Shown here: in pieces, positions 12,340 to 24,044 of the stretch
Position numbering within the stretch: the stretch's first letter is position 1
How the letters are laid out: every line of letters starts with the position of its first letter
NCBI RefSeq assembly: GCF_018687715.1
Contig: NC_056765.1
Span: forward strand, 20,674,894-20,738,893
Direction: 5' to 3'
DNA: 64,000 bases
Source of the DNA: Carya illinoinensis
Taxonomy: Eukaryota > Streptophyta > Magnoliopsida > Fagales > Juglandaceae
Notes under the pieces: generated by a model
The model's database searches: none
Told to the model about the DNA's origin: nothing
What the model saw: only the letters and a program-made list of their open reading frames with translations
Translations under genes and position numbers: made by a program

Positions 12340-13104
12340 TTCAATTTTGATTCTTAAACATTGAGGACAATGTTTTATTTAAGTTGGGGAGTGGTGGTAT
12401 AAATTCAGTATTTAAAATGCTTGTTGGAACTCTGTGACATATTTTCATGTGTCAAATTTGTTTTTTTTTTTTTAATTTGCATCACACGTGCATCATTTTT
12501 CAAATGTGAATTCATTCTTATTCATAGCCATCTTCATGAATCACCAAACCCACCATAATCATTTTTGCTGAAGCATTCACAGAACCCTTAATACACTCAT
12601 CCAAGATTTGTGGTAAGATGGTGGCTCGACACATGTAGCTAGAGAACTCTTTTGCTTAAGTATTCATGTGAGTTTGGAGAGGATTGAGAGCATAAAAATG
12701 TAGTAAATTGTGATAAGCATTTATTGATCTGTTGAATTGGGCACTTATTTTGAGAATATCATTACATGGTTTGTGGTATAATGGTGGATATACATAGGAT
12801 ATGATGAAGGTCAACTTAGGATTAAAGTTTGAGCCTTTCAAGCTATCCCTTTCCATCATAGACCCCTAGTAGCCAACTTTGAGCCAATAAACACATGTAG
12901 CTTTTTCTTTTCATATGTCCATATCATCCATACCTCTCCACATTGGAGTATAACCTATACACTGATTTTCTTACCCTTTTTACTTCCAAGTGTATACTAG
13001 GTGTGGAATTTTTATTTTCTTTCTTTTGTTTTATCATTATAAAAAAAATGAAAAAAAGAAGAAGAAGACAAAAAAAAAAAAAAAGAGAAGAGTACAAGTT
13101 GCAA
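12340..13104 (+). mobile_element. Athila-type 3' non-coding tail, left part
   Basis: Plus-strand sequence with the attgaggacaatg and aagttggggagtgg landmarks (about 12359-12397) that also follow integrase in the Athila element E1 (about 31350-31375). No coding frame of note. An oligo-A and purine stretch lies at about 13045-13095. It is split by the solo LTR at 13105 and continues at 15108. Confidence 0.55.
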
Positions 13105-15107
13105 TGTGACATCCCGTTTTTACGTGCATTTTCAATGAAAGAGTATTTTAACTTAATTAAAATATTAGTTCTTTTTTTTTTTTAACTATTGTATTTGAAT
13201 TGGATTTATTTAGTTGTGATATTTGTTTTGTGGAGATTTCTTTATATTAATTATCTTTTTGAATTTAAATTGTTGTGTTGTTTAATTTAGTTTGTTTTTG
13301 GATTTAAAATTTAGTTCTTAGTTTTACTAGTTATTTATTATATTTTAGCTTGATGTGGTGTTTAAATTATTTTAATTGTTTTATAGTTTTTAAAATTGTT
13401 TTTGTCAGATCAGTTTCTGGACTCCAGAGGTGAGGATTGGACCTCATTTCTTTTCCCATCTTTTCTTTTTCTCTTTTTCTTTTTCTCTTTTCTTTTTCTT
13501 TCTCTTTTTCTTTCCTTGTTCTTTCTTTTTTTTTTCTTCTTCTTTTCTTCTCCCGTTTCTCCCCCCGTGCGCTACGCCCTCTCTCTCTCCTCACTATCGA
13601 CGTTTTCCTTCTCAACCCAGCACTGCTGTCGTAGGCAAAGTGGCCTATACCACCCACCCAGTTCTCTTCCCCTTCGACCGGTGAACGTCCCCTCCAAGTT
13701 TCACCTCCATCCAAGCCGCCATTTGCCGCCGAGAGCGCCTCCCAGCCACACGATTTTTGTGCATTTTTGCCGCTGTCGTTCCACCTCCAGCCACCATCTC
13801 TTCACCACTTCATCACCTACCTCTTGTCATCCTAAACCACCCATTTCCAGCCCCGATCCGTTGCCGGAGCAGCTCCCATGAGCTTAACTCCATTTTTCCA
13901 TTTTTTCACCTCCACCGCCACCCACGGCCAAATCTCACTTCCATTAACTTCATAAACATCTCTAGGTCATTCCCTATCAATCCCAAGTCTTGGTTTGTCC
14001 CCGTTCGAAAGTGGGTATTTTACAACCCACGGCCACAGTGTATTTTATACTGTTACGTTGTTTTTTCTCTGCCGTTTGCCACTCCTTGATTCTTCAAAAA
14101 TTATTATATAGCACTGTAAGTATTTTTGAAGCTTTCTTTTAGATTAAAATATATCTTTGCTTTAACGATAATTTGTGACTGGTTGGTTATTCTGGACTGA
14201 GTCCGAGGAGTCGGGGGTCGGATGGATTTGAGGATGGAGCTATTTATATTTGGTTGATGTTGATATTTGTTGGAGATTTTGTGCTTTGATGTTTACATTA
14301 TATAGTGCATGCATGTTGATGTTTAAAAAGGAAAAATTGGGTTTTCATGTAGTTGCATGCATGTACATGTGTTTGTAAAATGAAAACTGGGCTTGTAAGC
14401 GAGAAATGATTTATGATATATGTGAACGATTGGATTGACTAGTTTGAGTCAGAGGCACACGTAGGGATGGTGGTGAGCAGGGATGGTGGTAGAGTCCCAC
14501 CTGCGATTCCTGCCTACAGTGCTCTGATGGTGTGGTTTTTGGGCCATTATCGAGAATAATGGCGAGATAATGTTTAAGGGGAATGTTTTGGGCCAAAATG
14601 AGATTTTTGGCGTATGTGGAAAAATGTGGACTTTTGGGATATATGTATATATGGCATCATTTTCTTGCATATTGTTGTGGCATGAACGTATTTTCTATCT
14701 TGAGGTTTGCTTGGTTTATTACTTACCTGCGGTACCATTTTGGAACCATAGATTTTGATGCAGAGTTTGAGGAAGGAGGCTGAGCCCGAAGAGGCAGTTT
14801 CGCTAGAGTATTGACTTGGAGTCTTTATATCAAAAAATATCTCTACTAGCTTTTATGCCTTGTATTTTGGTTTTGAACCAGTATTTGAGACTGGTAATAT
14901 TTTATTATGTATATTTTAAATGGGTTTGTATTAAACAAAAATTCTGGTACTTAGTTATAAAACTTTTTTATCTGCTGCGTGTTTTTATTGCACACTTGTT
15001 GCATGTACACACACTTGGCCACTTAGCGATAGGGTAGTGACCCGTGTTGTCATCATCCCGAAGTCTCGATTTCCACGTGTCCGTACGTGGGATTTGGGGG
15101 CATCACA
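13105..15107 (+). repeat. Solo Tekay LTR with target duplication (L3)
   Basis: A 2,003-bp LTR from TGTGACATCCCG to GGGGGCATCACA, flanked by a perfect 5-bp target-site duplication tgcaa at 13100-13104 and 15108-15112. No internal region remains, so it is a solo LTR, the usual product of recombination between the two LTRs of one insertion. It contains a pyrimidine tract at 13455-13555. It belongs to the subfamily of L2 and L8 (catgtacacacactt near the U5 end). Frames within it are low-complexity. Confidence 0.93.
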
Positions 15108-15674
15108 TGCAAAGTGTTCAATTGAGTGAACTCCGAAAAGAATAAGAAAAAAAAAAAGAAACAGTTGATAGAAATGGAAAGAATACAAAAGTGGCATGTG
15201 TTTATCCATCAAATTGTTGAAAAAAAAAATAGAAGACGAAGAAGAAGGAAAAGCATTATTATTTGATAATCTGAAAAGTTGGAGATTACATCAAGTGTGA
15301 AGTGTGGTCTATTGAAATATTTAATAAAATTCCCTTTGTATATACTTGGAAGCTTTTGAATCCCTTTTCATCGTTTTTTTTTTTCACATAGCCCCGAACC
15401 TAAGCCACGTTACAACCTTTTGTGTTGACCGTTCTAATCCTAAGTAAGTTTTTGGAAAGACTGGTGGAAGTCTCATTTGTTAGTATTCCTATCATGAGAT
15501 CAATGTTTGCTTGTTGCTTGTACATAATTGCCTAATTTTCTATGAGAGTGTGTGTACACCCATTGTCAACTCCATAGAGAGAGCCCTTACACGAAACACT
15601 ATTATATCCGTGAGTTATGGAGTTAAATCTTTTGCTTGAGACGTTCTTGATGTTGCATGTGTCAAGGTTAGTGG
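15108..15674 (+). mobile_element. Athila-type 3' non-coding tail, right part
   Basis: Continuation of the tail left of the solo LTR; the tgcaa duplication joins the two parts. It has no coding frame. Landmarks are a purine-rich stretch at 15135-15250 and gccccgaacctaagccacg near 15391. The right border is approximate, set where the GTTCATGTT-rich sequence of the next element begins. Confidence 0.5.
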
Positions 15675-16652
15675 TATGTTCATGTTCACGTTATAATTCA
15701 CATTCATGTAATGTTATATTCATGTACATGTTATGTTCAAGTTGACATTCATGTTATGTTATGTTCATGTTTACATTATGTCTCAACTTCACGTTTATGT
15801 CATGTTATGCTCAGGTTTATGTTAAATTCAAGTTCATGTTTATGTTATGTATGTTCACGTTCATACTATGATTCAAGTCCATGTTATGTTTCAAGTTCAC
15901 ATTCATGTTATGTTGTTAGCCCATGTTATATCATAAGTTCAAGTTCATGTCATGTCAACTCAAGTTCAGTTCATGTTTCAGTTCAGATTAAGTCAGTTAT
16001 GCCATACTATATGTCAAGTTATGCTATGCTTACTTATGACTTCAATTATGCATTCATGCTTTTACTGTCATGCATGCATCATTAACCTGTGTGGGAGTTT
16101 CCTATTAACTTACTGAGATTTGTAATCAAATCCCACCGTGGTAGTCTCAATTACCATTCCCCCCGAATGGTAGGCGATGTGTTAGGATTAGAGCAAGGAG
16201 CGGACATTGGTAGATTGAAGGAGGTTGACTAGATGCCGCAGACACGACGTGGAGCTTACAGCTTCCATAGTTTTTAGACAGTATTCTGGCCTCGTTAGTT
16301 GAGTTACACGAGTTACTTGACGAACTTCCTTAATAGTGTATCGTGGTAATGTAAATATGGAGTCTGACCTCCCATGTTTTTGAGATTACAGTTTTCTGAG
16401 ACTCGTTTTGAAATCATGGATGCTTATTTTTATTAAGTATGCTTGGATTACATTTAACTATTTGGGATATTATATATTCGGTGCATAGTATTGCTAAAAA
16501 AAAAAATTATCCACTACGAATATTACATAATGCTAACTGCATGTTAGGAACATTGCATCTTATATGTCATGAATGGGGGAGGTAATCTTGTGTTGCATGT
16601 CTAAATGCTTACGATGTCTGTCTGATCCCAAACTAAATATGGGGGCTTCACA
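15675..16652 (+). repeat. 5' LTR, right part, of Del-like element M1
   Basis: Ends GGGGGCTTCACA at 16652, followed after three bases by a primer-binding site, which fixes it as the end of a 5' LTR. From 15676 to about 16075 it is built of degenerate GTTCATGTTATG words. A ttaacttactgagatttg block near 16106 resembles the layout of plant Del LTRs. The expected TGTAAC start is missing, so the left side is truncated or too diverged to see. Confidence 0.6.
15676..16075 (+). repeat. Degenerate GTTCATGTTATG repeats
   Basis: A 400-bp low-complexity stretch in which gttcatgtt, cattcatgtta and caagttca recur irregularly without a fixed period. The cysteine-, serine- and tyrosine-rich frame at 15711-16085 is a translation of these repeats and not a gene. 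Confidence 0.7.
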
Positions 16653-16655
16653 GGG

Positions 16656-16667
16656 TGGTAACAGAGC
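16656..16667 (+). other. primer-binding site of M1 (initiator tRNA-Met type)
   Basis: tggtaacagagc, three bases after the LTR end. It differs by one base from the common plant site complementary to the 3' end of initiator tRNA-Met. It sets plus orientation for M1. Confidence 0.72.
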
Positions 16668-18525
16668 AATACGTCTCTAGGTTGTAAATCCACATGTTGT
16701 TAGGAAATGCACCAAATACTAGGCTTGAAATTTTAGTCTTTGTTAGGCTTGAATTTCTTGAAGTATAAGAGATAGTACTTGGTTTTTATAAATGCACTCG
16801 TGTTTGGAGAAGTGACACGTGACTCTTGGTAGGATACCTTGGAACCCTGATAGAGACATCTATCAGGAAAATTAGAATCCCCTGATGGATGGAGGATTAG
16901 TTGAAGCTGTACACTTGTTGACTGACATACTTAGACATAAGCAACAGTAGCAAGTGCACTTACCCATTACGTTGTAAGCTATCACTCTGGAAGACACCGA
17001 TGCTGACTTCCTAGGTACTGAAGGAGCTAGCATCATCACCAGTATTTTACAAGGACCTCTATATTGTTAAGCTTAGTTAAGTTTGATTGGATTGCAATTG
17101 ATGGTACTAGTGCATTACTGTTATTTTGGGTAATGACAAGTTATTGAGGTTTGTAACTTGTATGTTGTTGGATTTAAGTGAGTCCCTGTTGTTGGTGATT
17201 ATAGTTTTGCACGAGAGTTCAGTTAGGAAGCCGAATTGTTACCCAGTTGATAAGAGTAACAATTCTCATTAGGAGTATTATTGTTCATACCAATGTAGAT
17301 ATAGTATGCCTTTTAGTAGTACGAGAAAGGGTATTGAAGGTTGAGGAATTGTATTCTGTGCATTTGGAGTTTGTTTTGATTATGAGGATGTAATAGAATT
17401 TGTGTTTGGAAGAGTAAAGCATTTGAAGAAAGTGTTTGCCTTAGTAGGATTCACTTATGATAGTAGTTTTATCTTGTGGCAATTAAATGTTTTTTTGTGA
17501 AGCACTGTGTCTGTGGAGACATAGATTGCCCTTACATTGGAGACCAATATATGAGAAGTACAATCTTAGTCTTGAGGATTTACATGAACACTAGCAACAT
17601 GTCCTTCTATTTAGAGTCAGATTAAGAGGCAGCTCATGATGGATAGACGAGTTATGCCAATTATAAGAGAGAAACCCTTGAGTTTAGGTTAATAGCTGAT
17701 AGTTTATCAAGGTGTCACCTAGGAGGAGGAATGATTCATTTTAATTATGAAGCAGTAAACTAGTCCCAGGCAGGCAAGTTTCCTTGAGGAAATAGAGAAA
17801 GTAAATTTAGTTGTGTATGGATTAAATTCTTCCAAATTGAATTGCACGAATATTTGAAGTTTTAGATTTAAAGAGTATGCCGGTATGACTTGAACTATTT
17901 TGTGAAAGGATTCCAGCACAAATTGATGATTTGAGCATTAAGGAAATAAGTGATTTCACTTAAACAAGGATTTAGTATCCTAGAAGGTTAGTCTAGAACT
18001 TGTTAAGTTTAGGCAATAACCTTTGTGATCGTTATAGATAAGATTAGTGTAGACTACGAGAGGAAGGAGTTACCTCATGAAGAACGTTACTTGCCACTTT
18101 ACTCAACTACATCGTTAGACTGGGATAGCTTTAAAGCGAGGACAGTACGGGATGGAGCTAAGTCTAGCAGAGCAACAAAAGAGCGCGCCATAGTTGCCAA
18201 CACTGAGCCTGCAACATTAGGATCATCTATGTCATCAACTCACCTGGGACGTTTGCTAGTAGAGGGTCAGGAGCCAAAAAACAGCGATAAAGAATTTGTG
18301 TAGCCCCAACCTAAGTCAGTTTAACAACGTGGTATATGATTCAGAGGATGGCATGTTCACCTACTTACCCAGCACATCGTGCCGTTGGACATCGATGCAC
18401 CTCCTTTGGAGCCGACCAGTGACGATACATCCAGTGATGGACAGTAGTTTTGGTAAGCAACATCTTCTATTGAGCGTGTTTTATGTTTGTACTTGAGTTG
18501 ATTTCGAGGACGTAATCTTTTTTTT

Positions 18526-18537
18526 AGGAGGGGAGGA
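18526..18537 (+). other. polypurine tract of M1
   Basis: The purine run aggaggggagga immediately before TGTAACAGCC, the start of the M1 3' LTR. Confidence 0.75.
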
Positions 18538-18837
18538 TGTAACAGCCTGCTAGAAATTCAATGGTAAAATTTCTAGACTTTAGAAACCTTGAGAAAATGT
18601 CGTAAAGTTTCATGAATTGACTAATCACAAAGGTTTTAACTTGTCAACATAGTCAGTGTTATCACTCACTATGGTGTTAGGAATGCGATTTTAATTGTTT
18701 GAGGTAGTTAAAAGTGTCAGAATACGTTATAATATATGCCACTAGACTCAATTGATTATTTAGGATTTTATGGCACAATAAGCCATTTTCATAATTTCGG
18801 ACGAAACACCTGTTCGAAATTGATGAAGTGCTAAAAC
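18538..18837 (+). repeat. M1 3' LTR, left part
   Basis: Starts TGTAACAGCCTGCTAG after the polypurine tract. It aligns with the inverted copy at 5900-6456 through a block around 18690-18820 (agtgtcag, GATTATTTAGG, ttttatggcac). It is cut at about 18837 by a different LTR and seems to resume at 20947. Confidence 0.7.
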
Positions 18838-19105
18838 TGCATGATTAAGTTACTTAAGTGAATAAATTGTTTAATAAAAAATGATTTAAGTACTTAATTA
18901 TGCAATAGATCACAATACTTGAGTCAATTGATAATTCTGATATTCTTAGTGCTTTTGAAGATTTATAATGCAATTATTTCACATGAAAATAAATATTTCA
19001 ATTTTATTCCTCTTATAACGGGAAAGGTTTGGAAGAGAAATGGAAGAATTGAGAAAAGCCCAAAGAGCAAGAACTGAAGCTCACACATGCATCAAAATAG
19101 CAAAC

Positions 19106-19240
19106 CACAGCAGCTCACACATGCAATAAACCTGCAGCAAGGAAACTCACACATGCATAAAACGTGGGACCAGCTCACACATGCATAAAACTTGGGACCA
19201 CAGCAGCTCACACATGCAATAAACCTGCAGTAAGAAACTC
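19106..19240 (+). repeat. Short direct repeats with cacacatgca core
   Basis: The word cacagcagctcacacatg occurs at 19106 and again 93 bp later at 19199, each followed by caataaacctgcag. In between, a cagctcacacatgcataaaa unit is itself repeated. The same vocabulary fills 61670-62560. Confidence 0.75.
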
Positions 19241-19505
19241 ACACGGACGGACAACACACACTCAGAAAGCAGGAGCAATGCACCTCATGCATCATTTCGT
19301 TGGAAAGCAGCTTTTGGCATGTGAAGCTGAGAGATGGAAGCATGTTGAAGACAGCAGCTGGAGCAGCAGGAGATCACATGGGATCATGGAAGACAACTGG
19401 ACGGAAAGCAGCAGTAGTAGAGTTTATTCCTTCTTTTTCATTCGGGTAGCTGGCAACAGGAGGAGCTTTTACTTCTTTTATTTTCTTTCCTTCTCATTGG
19501 AGACT

Positions 19506-19524
19506 GGGGGGGGGGGGGGGGGGG
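19506..19524 (+). repeat. 19-nt poly-G run
   Basis: An uninterrupted run of 19 G. Such a run could fold as a G-quadruplex, and its length is also prone to sequencing or assembly error. Confidence 0.95.
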
Positions 19525-20946
19525 ACTCATCTTTCATTTTTCGTTTTGGAGTTGTTAGTTTTCGGACGCAGGGCAGCTTTAGTTTTTCTTCTTGTTCTTT
19601 TTGTTCTTTTCGTTTACGCTAGAGCTGTAGACACTAGACCTCAAGGTCAGCTGGTTTTCATTTATTATATTGCTTTTACTTTAAGACCTCATGAACTAGG
19701 CGGCTTGAATTTATTTTCTTGTATTCATTTTTTTTACGTTGCAGACAGAACTCTCTATTTTTTTTTTTGCTTCATTTTCTATTTTGGCTGGGACGGAACT
19801 CTGTCTCTTGCTCGGCAGCTTCTTCTACCGTTCATTTGGCTGGTTATTTGTTTTCTTTTTCTGCTTTTAGTTTTCAGGTTGAGGTTTACAGACCTGGGGA
19901 GATTTTTAGCTTTAGTTACTCTTTTCGTTTGGGGGTAGACTTGGAGGGTTGACGGAGAGTTTTTTTTTTTTTGGGAATCATCTTTTTCGTTACAGACCAA
20001 AAGGACGGCTGGAATTTTCATTTTGGATGCAGTTTTTTTTGTTTTCGTTTGGGTAGGGAGTCGGTGGCCTTGCGGCGCTGGTTTCATTTTTTGCTTTACG
20101 TTGTAGTGTTTTTCAGTTGTTATTTTAGAGGACTCATTTTCAATTTTATTATTATTTTTTTAGTTGCCCAGTTTTCTTTCCTAAGTTCTTAGTTGAGTTG
20201 GCATGGAGCTTGTGGTTTTATTTATTTATTTTTATTTCTTCTCACAGATTTTTTTATGGCTTTGCTTAGATTAATTTTTGTTGCTAGAAATATCATGTGT
20301 AGCTAATTTCTGAAACTTGGGTTGTAGAATGAGACTTGATTTATTTTGGGTTCTAGTTTGATGCAATATTTTGTTGTTAAATGTTGATTTTACTAAGTTA
20401 CTAGTTGGCTTTAAATTGAAAATAGATTGCGGCTCTTGTTCTTGATTTGTTGTTGACGTAAGGCACAACAAAAGCTTGAAAATTATCAAGGCCTCTCTCA
20501 GTTGTTTGTTAATGTGTGTTTGGCTAGTAAAGTAGAGAATCCCTTAGGAAAATATTGCAAATCTTGAGCTTAACTTTTTATCTTCCGATTATCAATGCCT
20601 TGATTGGGTTGTTAATCGAGAAAATTATCTAGAATCCAAAATAAAGAGAGTCTCAAACCCAACCCAAGTGTTTGTTAATTTGCTTTTTTAATTAGAAACT
20701 CTAGTTTTAGTTTTGCTTCAATTTTTTTTCAAAAATTAAATTCATACCTTTTTTTTCTTAGTTCATCTTCAATTCTTTTTTACATTGCATTTTATTTTAT
20801 TTTCATCTCTCATAGTCAACATATTCGTTACACACAAATCTCACATACGCTTTGATAACCCTTTGTCCCTGTGGAATACGATCCTGGACTTATCCTTGAT
20901 ACAACTTGACACTTCTACACTTGGAAGCACATTCGAGATCGAGTCA

Positions 20947-21445
20947 GAAACTGTGAAATTAATTCTAAGGGCATTTCGGGGTTGAGTTTTGGTAAACGAT
21001 TTTCACTGTAGGTTAATATGAATATTTAGGATTTATCAGTACTAAGTTTATTATGTATTTTTTGGAGTGAATAGTAACCTCGATTGGCGTACTAAGTGTA
21101 GTGTTGTCAAAATCACAGTGTGGAATGTCCAAATTAGGTTAGAAAAGTTTTATTTGGACACTTGGCAAGATCTTAGCCACACATAATAAATAGTATTAAA
21201 CACTTGACATAAAGAGGAACCATTAGATGGATTTGTGAAGGAAATCAAGATGTGAGATCATGCCACCTAAGCAAAACTATTTTTATTTGATCAACCAAAT
21301 TGAGCCAGATCAAATAGGGTTTTAACCCTAGTGAAACCTTAAATGGTTGGAATTCAATTGAAAATTCCAAAACCTTGGTTGAAACCGAAACTCAAAACGG
21401 TTTCCCCAAACCCTAAAGTTAGCCTTCAAGCCCTTTTTGATCCAA
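20947..21445 (+). repeat. M1 3' LTR, probable right part
   Basis: No gene. The gaaactgtg junction at 20947 parallels caaaactgtgg in the inverted M2 copy at the equivalent place, supporting continuation of the M1 LTR after the E0 insertion. It ends where a Tekay LTR starts abruptly at 21446, with no M1 LTR terminus visible. Confidence 0.45.
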
Positions 21446-22752
21446 TGTAGGTATTTTACAACCCACGGCCACAGTGAATTTGCACTGTTACGTTGCTTTC
21501 CTTCCGCCGTTTGCAACGCCGAGTGTTTTCTAAAAATACCATATAGCGCTGTAAGTATTTTTCAAACTTTACTTTTAGATTTAAATATATTTTTCTCATT
21601 CAATAAATATTTATCTGTTGGTTGGCTGATTCCGGACTGAGTCCGAGGAGTTCAGGGGTTGGATGGTTTGAGGATGGAGTGCTTGGTTTTGGTTGTATAT
21701 GATTGTTTGGTTATTTGAGCCGTTACATATTGCATACATGTGTATTTTATTTTAATTTGAGAAAATCCTGTTTTATTGGCGTAAATGGTTTTTGGGTGCG
21801 TGTGTCTCACGAGTCCAAGCCGGGATGGGTTATTATCTCGGTGGAGCTCCTCTGGTCACTCGGGAGTGAATAAAACTGAGTGACATCCCCTGGGTTGTCG
21901 TAGGGCGACTACCGGATCGCACGATACGGTAACGCTGTCATGTCAACTCCGTGGTCCCTAGAGTGGCAGGGACTAGAGGATGGCCCGGCCAGGTACGCTC
22001 GAGGCGCGAGTCTGGGCATCGCTCGTTTAGGTGTCACATGCGTAGTCGTTACTTGCGGTGTGGCACAGAGCCAGGGTGTGCAGGTGATCCCTAGGGGAGA
22101 TCATGGTGTATGCATAACCGGATTGTTTTTATGGTTTTCGGATGTGGGCCATTTTCTGGGAAAATGGCGATGTTTGGTTTCCGAGGTTTTTGATCCATTT
22201 TCTGGGAAAATGGTGGTTTGGGCCATTATCTGGGATAATGGCGAGGCTTGGTTTTAAGGATATGATTTTGTGGGCCAAAATGGGTTTTTGGCGTGCGTGT
22301 AAAAATCTTGTTTTATGGCGCATGTGCATTGATTTTTAGTTCATGCATATTGTTTGAGTTTTATATGTTTTTATCTAGTGGTGTTTGGAGTTTACTTACC
22401 TGCGGCACCATTTTTGGTACTTTAGATTTTGGTGCAAAGATCGAGGATGAGGAGGAGGAGGCTGAGCCCGAGGATGCGGCTCCGCCGGGGTGCTGATGTT
22501 ATGCTTTGTATTTAGTTTAAAATTATATTTGTGTCTTGTAATATTTATTTATGTATGTTTTGAATAGCTTTGTATTAAACAAGAAAAATTCTGATACTTA
22601 GTTATTGGCTGGCTTTTCGCTGCGTATTTTCTCGTGCACATTCGTTGCTTTTTCACACACTTGGCACTTGTCTTAGGGTGGTGACCCGGGTTGTCATCAT
22701 CCGGACTTCTCGATTTTCCCGTGTCCGTGCGTGGGGATTTGGGGGCGTCACA
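21446..22752 (+). repeat. 5' LTR of T2, lacking its first part (L4)
   Basis: Corresponds to the Tekay LTR from the gtattttacaacccac block onward and ends GGGGGCGTCACA at 22752. The first third, including the TG end and pyrimidine tract, is missing. The primer-binding site after it shows it to be a 5' LTR. A cluster of three hairpins lies at 22149-22241. Confidence 0.85.
22149..22241 (+). other. Three hairpins in the Tekay LTR (L4)
   Basis: Two copies of the perfect palindrome ccattttctgggaaaatgg (8-bp stem, 3-nt loop; 22149-22167 and 22195-22213) and a third with two compensating changes, ccattatctgggataatgg (22223-22241). The third keeps full pairing, so the stem rather than the sequence is preserved. 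The same trio is at 28310-28402; L3 has a single related copy near 14544. Confidence 0.85.
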
Positions 22753-22754
22753 GG

Positions 22755-22766
22755 TGGTATTAGAGC
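22755..22766 (+). other. primer-binding site of T2 (initiator tRNA-Met type)
   Basis: tggtattagagc, two bases after the LTR end, one base from the common plant initiator tRNA-Met site. It fixes the 5' LTR boundary at 22752. Confidence 0.82.
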
Positions 22767-23357
22767 AGTTTGGCTCTGGGTAAAACCACATGTCCGTAGG
22801 TAGTATCAGAATGCTTTTAAAGTTGTGTTTTAAAATTTATTTTAAGTAAAGTTGCTTTTGAATATGTTTTAATTGTTTTATTTGTTTGAGCTTGTTTGCT
22901 TGTATGTATTTATTTAGTTGTGTTATTGCATGCTGGTTTCTTTTTTTTGATTTGTTGTTATGTGGTTTGGTTTGGGTTTTTGGTTTTATGTTGTTAGTTT
23001 TATTTGTTTTTCTTAAAGGGGGTCAAAGGTTGTGTTGTGGCAGGAAGGCGGTATAATCGAGGATACTATTATTAGGCATGAATATTTAGTGTAGTAGGCT
23101 TGAATTTTTAGCAATGTGTTTTGCTTGTATGATGTTGAGGTCTGAAGGGAATGTCATGGTTTAGGCAATCTTTGTAAGGTGGGAACTCACGTAGCAATGA
23201 GGAGAGGAATTAGCTTTAAGTCGCTTAGGATGATTGAGGTCAAGGTTTTGTGGAATTTATGTAACTGGGCTATAGTATAGGAGAGTGTAGGTTCAACGAA
23301 CTTTAAGGATATGTTTAAGGGAATTTTGTTTAAGGTTTGGGGTCTATTGCCACTGTG

Positions 23358-24044
23358 ACCTGGCAACGCTTTAAGAAAGAATTTAATGATTGCTTCTTTC
23401 CCGCTTTCGTGAGGCGGCAAAAAGCAAGAGAGTTCTCAAGCTTAGTCCAAGGGAGCATGACCGTGGAACAGTAGGCCCAAAAATTTATAGAGCTTGGGCG
23501 ATTTGCTCCCCACCTCATCGCCACAGGGGAGATGCAGGCCGAATGTTTTCAGGAAGGTTTGCAACCAGATATATGCAAGATGGTAGTTTGCCACCGGATA
23601 TCCACTTTTCAGGATTTAGTGGATGTGGTCACTCTTGTAGAGCGAGAGAATAATCTGAATATGGGCTCCCCTTCAAGACAAAAGAGGCGGAGTTTTACTG
23701 GTGAAGGAAGTAGTTCGGGTTCGCCTTAGAAGTTTGTTCAGCGGGCCGGGACTTGACCATAAGCAGCCTCGGGAGTGTGTATGGGAGGCCGAGTTCCAGT
23801 TTGTGGCAAATGTAATAGAGCTCATGAGGGTGAGTGTCGTCTGGGTAGTAACCAATGTTTTGAATGCGGCCAGACGGGACATCTTGCTCGTGAGTGCCCT
23901 AGTCATGTTCAAGAAAGTCGTGGAGCTTGTCGCAGTGGTAGAACTAATCATAGGCAATTAGCTCGGGCTCATGTGTGCAATGACTCTTGGTACTGTTGGA
24001 GGCGAGGTTACGGAGATTCAGAATGCTGGAGTCAAGGCAGGTAG
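23358..24044 (+). pseudogene. Tekay-type gag remnant with two zinc knuckles
   Basis: Frame +3 encodes the end of a retrotransposon gag domain (TWQRFKKEFNDCFFP, then FIELGRFAPHLIATGEMQ) and, after in-frame stops near 23473, 23727 and 23755, a nucleocapsid segment. In the 23775-24044 frame C10, C13, H17 and C21 form a C-x2-C-x3-H-x3-C knuckle, and C28, C31, H36 and C41 form a classical C-x2-C-x4-H-x4-C knuckle. Gag packages element RNA. The upstream part (22767-23357), where the N-terminus should be, has no readable domain. Protease, which should follow, is absent. Confidence 0.85.

Larger units (their letters stand above)
16653..18537 (+). mobile_element. Internal region of short non-autonomous element M1
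   Basis: Only 1,885 bp lie between the primer-binding site and the polypurine tract at 18526-18537, far too short for gag-pol. No capsid, protease, RT or integrase motif can be read. The longest frame, 18025-18303 (92 codons, rich in S, T and E), has no recognised domain and I do not call it a gene. The last 40 bp before the tract (tttcgaggacgtaatc) match the layout before the Tekay tracts at 2716 and 26627, so M1 looks like a deletion derivative of a Del-like family. Confidence 0.62.
18838..20946 (+). repeat. Candidate solo Athila-family LTR (E0)
   Basis: About 2.1 kb whose 3' end (tccctg.gga.acgatc near 20867, a cacttgg motif, then gagtca at 20941-20946) follows the order of landmarks at the ends of the LTRs at 32238 and 61270. 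Like the 61270 LTR it carries cacacatgca repeats in its first half (about 19080-19260). The proposed ends TGCATGATTAAG...GAGTCA are flanked by aaaac (18833-18837) and gaaac (20947-20951), a near-match duplication. The serine-, phenylalanine- and leucine-rich frames at 19164-19952 are low-complexity. The left border is inferred. Confidence 0.48.

Noticed and set aside
15711..16085. 124-codon C-, S- and Y-rich frame that looks like a small secreted protein
   Set aside because: It is a read-through of degenerate GTTCATGTTATG repeats, with no domain and no selection signal visible.
18025..18496. Two frames (92 and 66 codons) near the end of M1 as a possible gene
   Set aside because: No domain, they overlap only slightly and out of frame, and they lie just before a polypurine tract in a non-autonomous element.
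19164..19952. Overlapping frames with hydrophobic stretches resembling membrane proteins
   Set aside because: They fall in T-rich low-complexity LTR sequence and across a poly-G run; nothing supports coding.
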